Source: Spartobacteria bacterium (lineage in GTDB: Bacteria > Verrucomicrobiota > Verrucomicrobiia > Chthoniobacterales > Chthoniobacteraceae). From it: a DNA stretch of 62,584 bases. The stretch spans positions 1-62,584 of the forward strand of contig JAJPII010000034.1 in assembly GCA_021324825.1 (NCBI GenBank), in the 5' to 3' direction. The notes beneath the pieces were generated by a model that saw nothing but the letters and a program-made list of their open reading frames with translations, did no database searches and was not told the DNA's origin. Of this stretch, positions 61,762 to 62,584 are shown piece by piece. A program made the position numbers and the translations under genes. Position 1 is the first letter of the stretch. Every line of letters starts with the position of its first letter.

Positions 61762-62334
61762 CTATAGCGCGTAACCTTCTTCCCCGTGCTCGCTGACGTC
61801 AAGGCCGCGGGTCTCGACCTCCGGGTCCACGCGAAGCCCCACGGCCATCTGGACGATGATCCCAATGACAAACGTCCCCACGACAGCCACGAGAAACGTC
61901 GCCCCGGCGGCCTTCAGTTGCTCGATCCAGAGCGTCATTCCCACCACTCCGCCCAGGTGGGCCAGCAGCCTCGGGTTCACCTCGCTCGACGCCAGAAACC
62001 CGGTGAGAAGCGTCCCGAGCGTCCCGTTCACCGCGTGGACGCCGAAAGCGTCCAGCGCGTCATCGTAGCGGCGCCAGAGCTTCACCCGCGCTATGAACGC
62101 ATAAGGGACAAGCCCCGCGATCACCGCGCCCGTAGCCGTCATATAGCCGCAACCGGGCGCTATCCGCGACGCCCCCTCCGTTCCCCGCCCCGTATTATTG
62201 ACGTAAGCCTCCAGGTCCGCCACGCGCTGCTCCAGCGCGGCGGGGGTCTGGGTCTGGGCGCCGGCCCGGCAGGCTCCGAGAAAAAGAAGACCCATCCACA
62301 GCACCGGCAAAAATCGTCGGAATGGCGCGTTCAC
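61762..62334 (-). pseudogene. Ammonium transporter with internal deletion
   Basis: 190 residues from a GTG at 62334. Residues 1-58 resemble the leader of an Amt: a hydrophobic signal and TPAALEQRVADLEAYVNNTG. From about 61 (GCGYMTATGAVIAGLVPYAF) the chain jumps to the late part of Amt: RRYDDALDAFGVHAVNGTLG with the pore-type H100, IEQLKAAGATFLVAVVG and the end GLDVSEHGEEGYAL. A normal Amt has roughly 400 residues, so some 230-280 residues and about seven helices are missing, in frame. It cannot form a channel. Confidence 0.82.
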
Positions 62335-62428
62335 CAAAAAACGCGATGTTGAACGGCCCGGCGCATCGCGTCCAGCGAAACCTGTAGGGCGATTCCCGAC
62401 TGCGGGGCCCCCTGAGCGGCGTCGTTGT

Positions 62429-62461
62429 CGTTGTAGAGGCGGCTGTGCCAGCCGCCTGGAA
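62429..62461. repeat. Second copy of the dispersed hairpin repeat
   Basis: 33 bases identical to 27956-27988, including the GGCGGCTG/CAGCCGCC stem with TGC loop. Unlike the first site only one half of the element is present here. It lies between the ammonium-transporter relic and the protein fragment at the right edge. Confidence 0.85.
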
Positions 62462-62467
62462 ACGGGG

Positions 62468-62584
62468 AGCAACGCCAAGAGCTGCCGCAACTGCGTTTGG
62501 AGTTGATTCCAGGCCTCCACGCCTCGGCGAACGTCGTTCTGGGCAGCCTTCGGCACATAATAGCCGGTGGTTTTCCCACTCTCC
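62468..62584 (-). pseudogene. C-terminal fragment resembling DUF6788-type proteins (edge partial)
   Basis: The minus-strand frame is open at the right edge and encodes ESGKTTGYYVPKAAQNDVRR, then GVEAWNQLQTQLRQLLALL. The pattern of a GYYVPK strand followed by a leucine-rich helix resembles the end of the small DUF6788-type proteins. At the dispersed repeat the sequence turns into repeat translation and the frame runs on without a stop into the ammonium-transporter relic. The original C-terminus therefore seems to be lost. Confidence 0.5.

Overview
The window is GC-rich, densely coded bacterial DNA from a Gram-negative-type (diderm) organism. Several signs point to the phylum Verrucomicrobiota: autotransporter-associated beta-strand repeats, a PEP-CTERM protein, a TIGR04073-type exosortase-associated protein, many short secreted proteins of lineage-restricted type, a very short secreted RHS-core protein, and a dispersed hairpin repeat. 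This assignment is an inference from gene content; there is no rRNA in the window.

Positions 1-24735 form one uninterrupted plus-strand run of eleven tightly spaced genes built around protein secretion to the cell surface. In order they are a classical autotransporter (its 5' end lies outside the window), a TpsB/FhaC-type transporter, an ExbB proton channel fused to DUF2341 and LamG domains, ExbD, a TonB-like protein, a large porin, a periplasmic coiled-coil protein, a parvulin-type prolyl isomerase, a 3769-residue cysteine-free TpsA exoprotein, a Sel1-repeat protein and a TPR-tailed GT-C-like membrane protein. Read together they look like a two-partner secretion system with its own proton-motive-force module, periplasmic chaperones and possibly a glycosylation enzyme. 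This is the best candidate here for a poorly described system.

Positions 24757-27783 hold three minus-strand genes for exported proteins (a membrane-anchored unknown, a PstS-like secreted protein, a PEP-CTERM protein). Positions 27784-31949 are an A+T-richer, decaying accessory island. It contains a dispersed hairpin repeat, an antitoxin-like gene running into a large palindrome, two immunity-like genes, a tiny Sec-exported RHS-core toxin with a frameshift, and a transglutaminase-like gene interrupted by one in-frame TAG. A tRNA-Phe follows.

Positions 32076-35119 are a copper-type operon (Cys/His-rich exported protein, TolC-like lipoprotein, multicopper oxidase). Positions 35238-38068 carry a small secreted protein, a double-motif aspartyl protease, and a WcaF/WcaI-like pair for exopolysaccharide. 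Positions 38090-43545 are two coupled genes for a giant membrane protein (DUF4175-like) and an exported partner. On the minus strand, positions 43550-50563 form a six-gene coupled operon: pta, a separate P-loop/DRTGG protein, lhgO, a GT39-like protein, a short MalG-like permease and a fused double permease. A PHP histidinol-phosphatase is divergent from it.

Positions 51444-56217 carry a lipoprotein, a VapBC-like pair, and a MoxR-DUF58-membrane glycosyltransferase operon. The minus strand from 56222 to 61755 carries a solo receiver, an RlmD/TrmA-like RNA methyltransferase, the TIGR04073 protein, and an AttH/FtsX-permease pair without its ATPase. The right edge is rearranged: an ammonium transporter with its middle deleted, a second copy of the dispersed repeat, and a fragment resembling the C-terminus of a DUF6788-type protein, all sharing one open frame.
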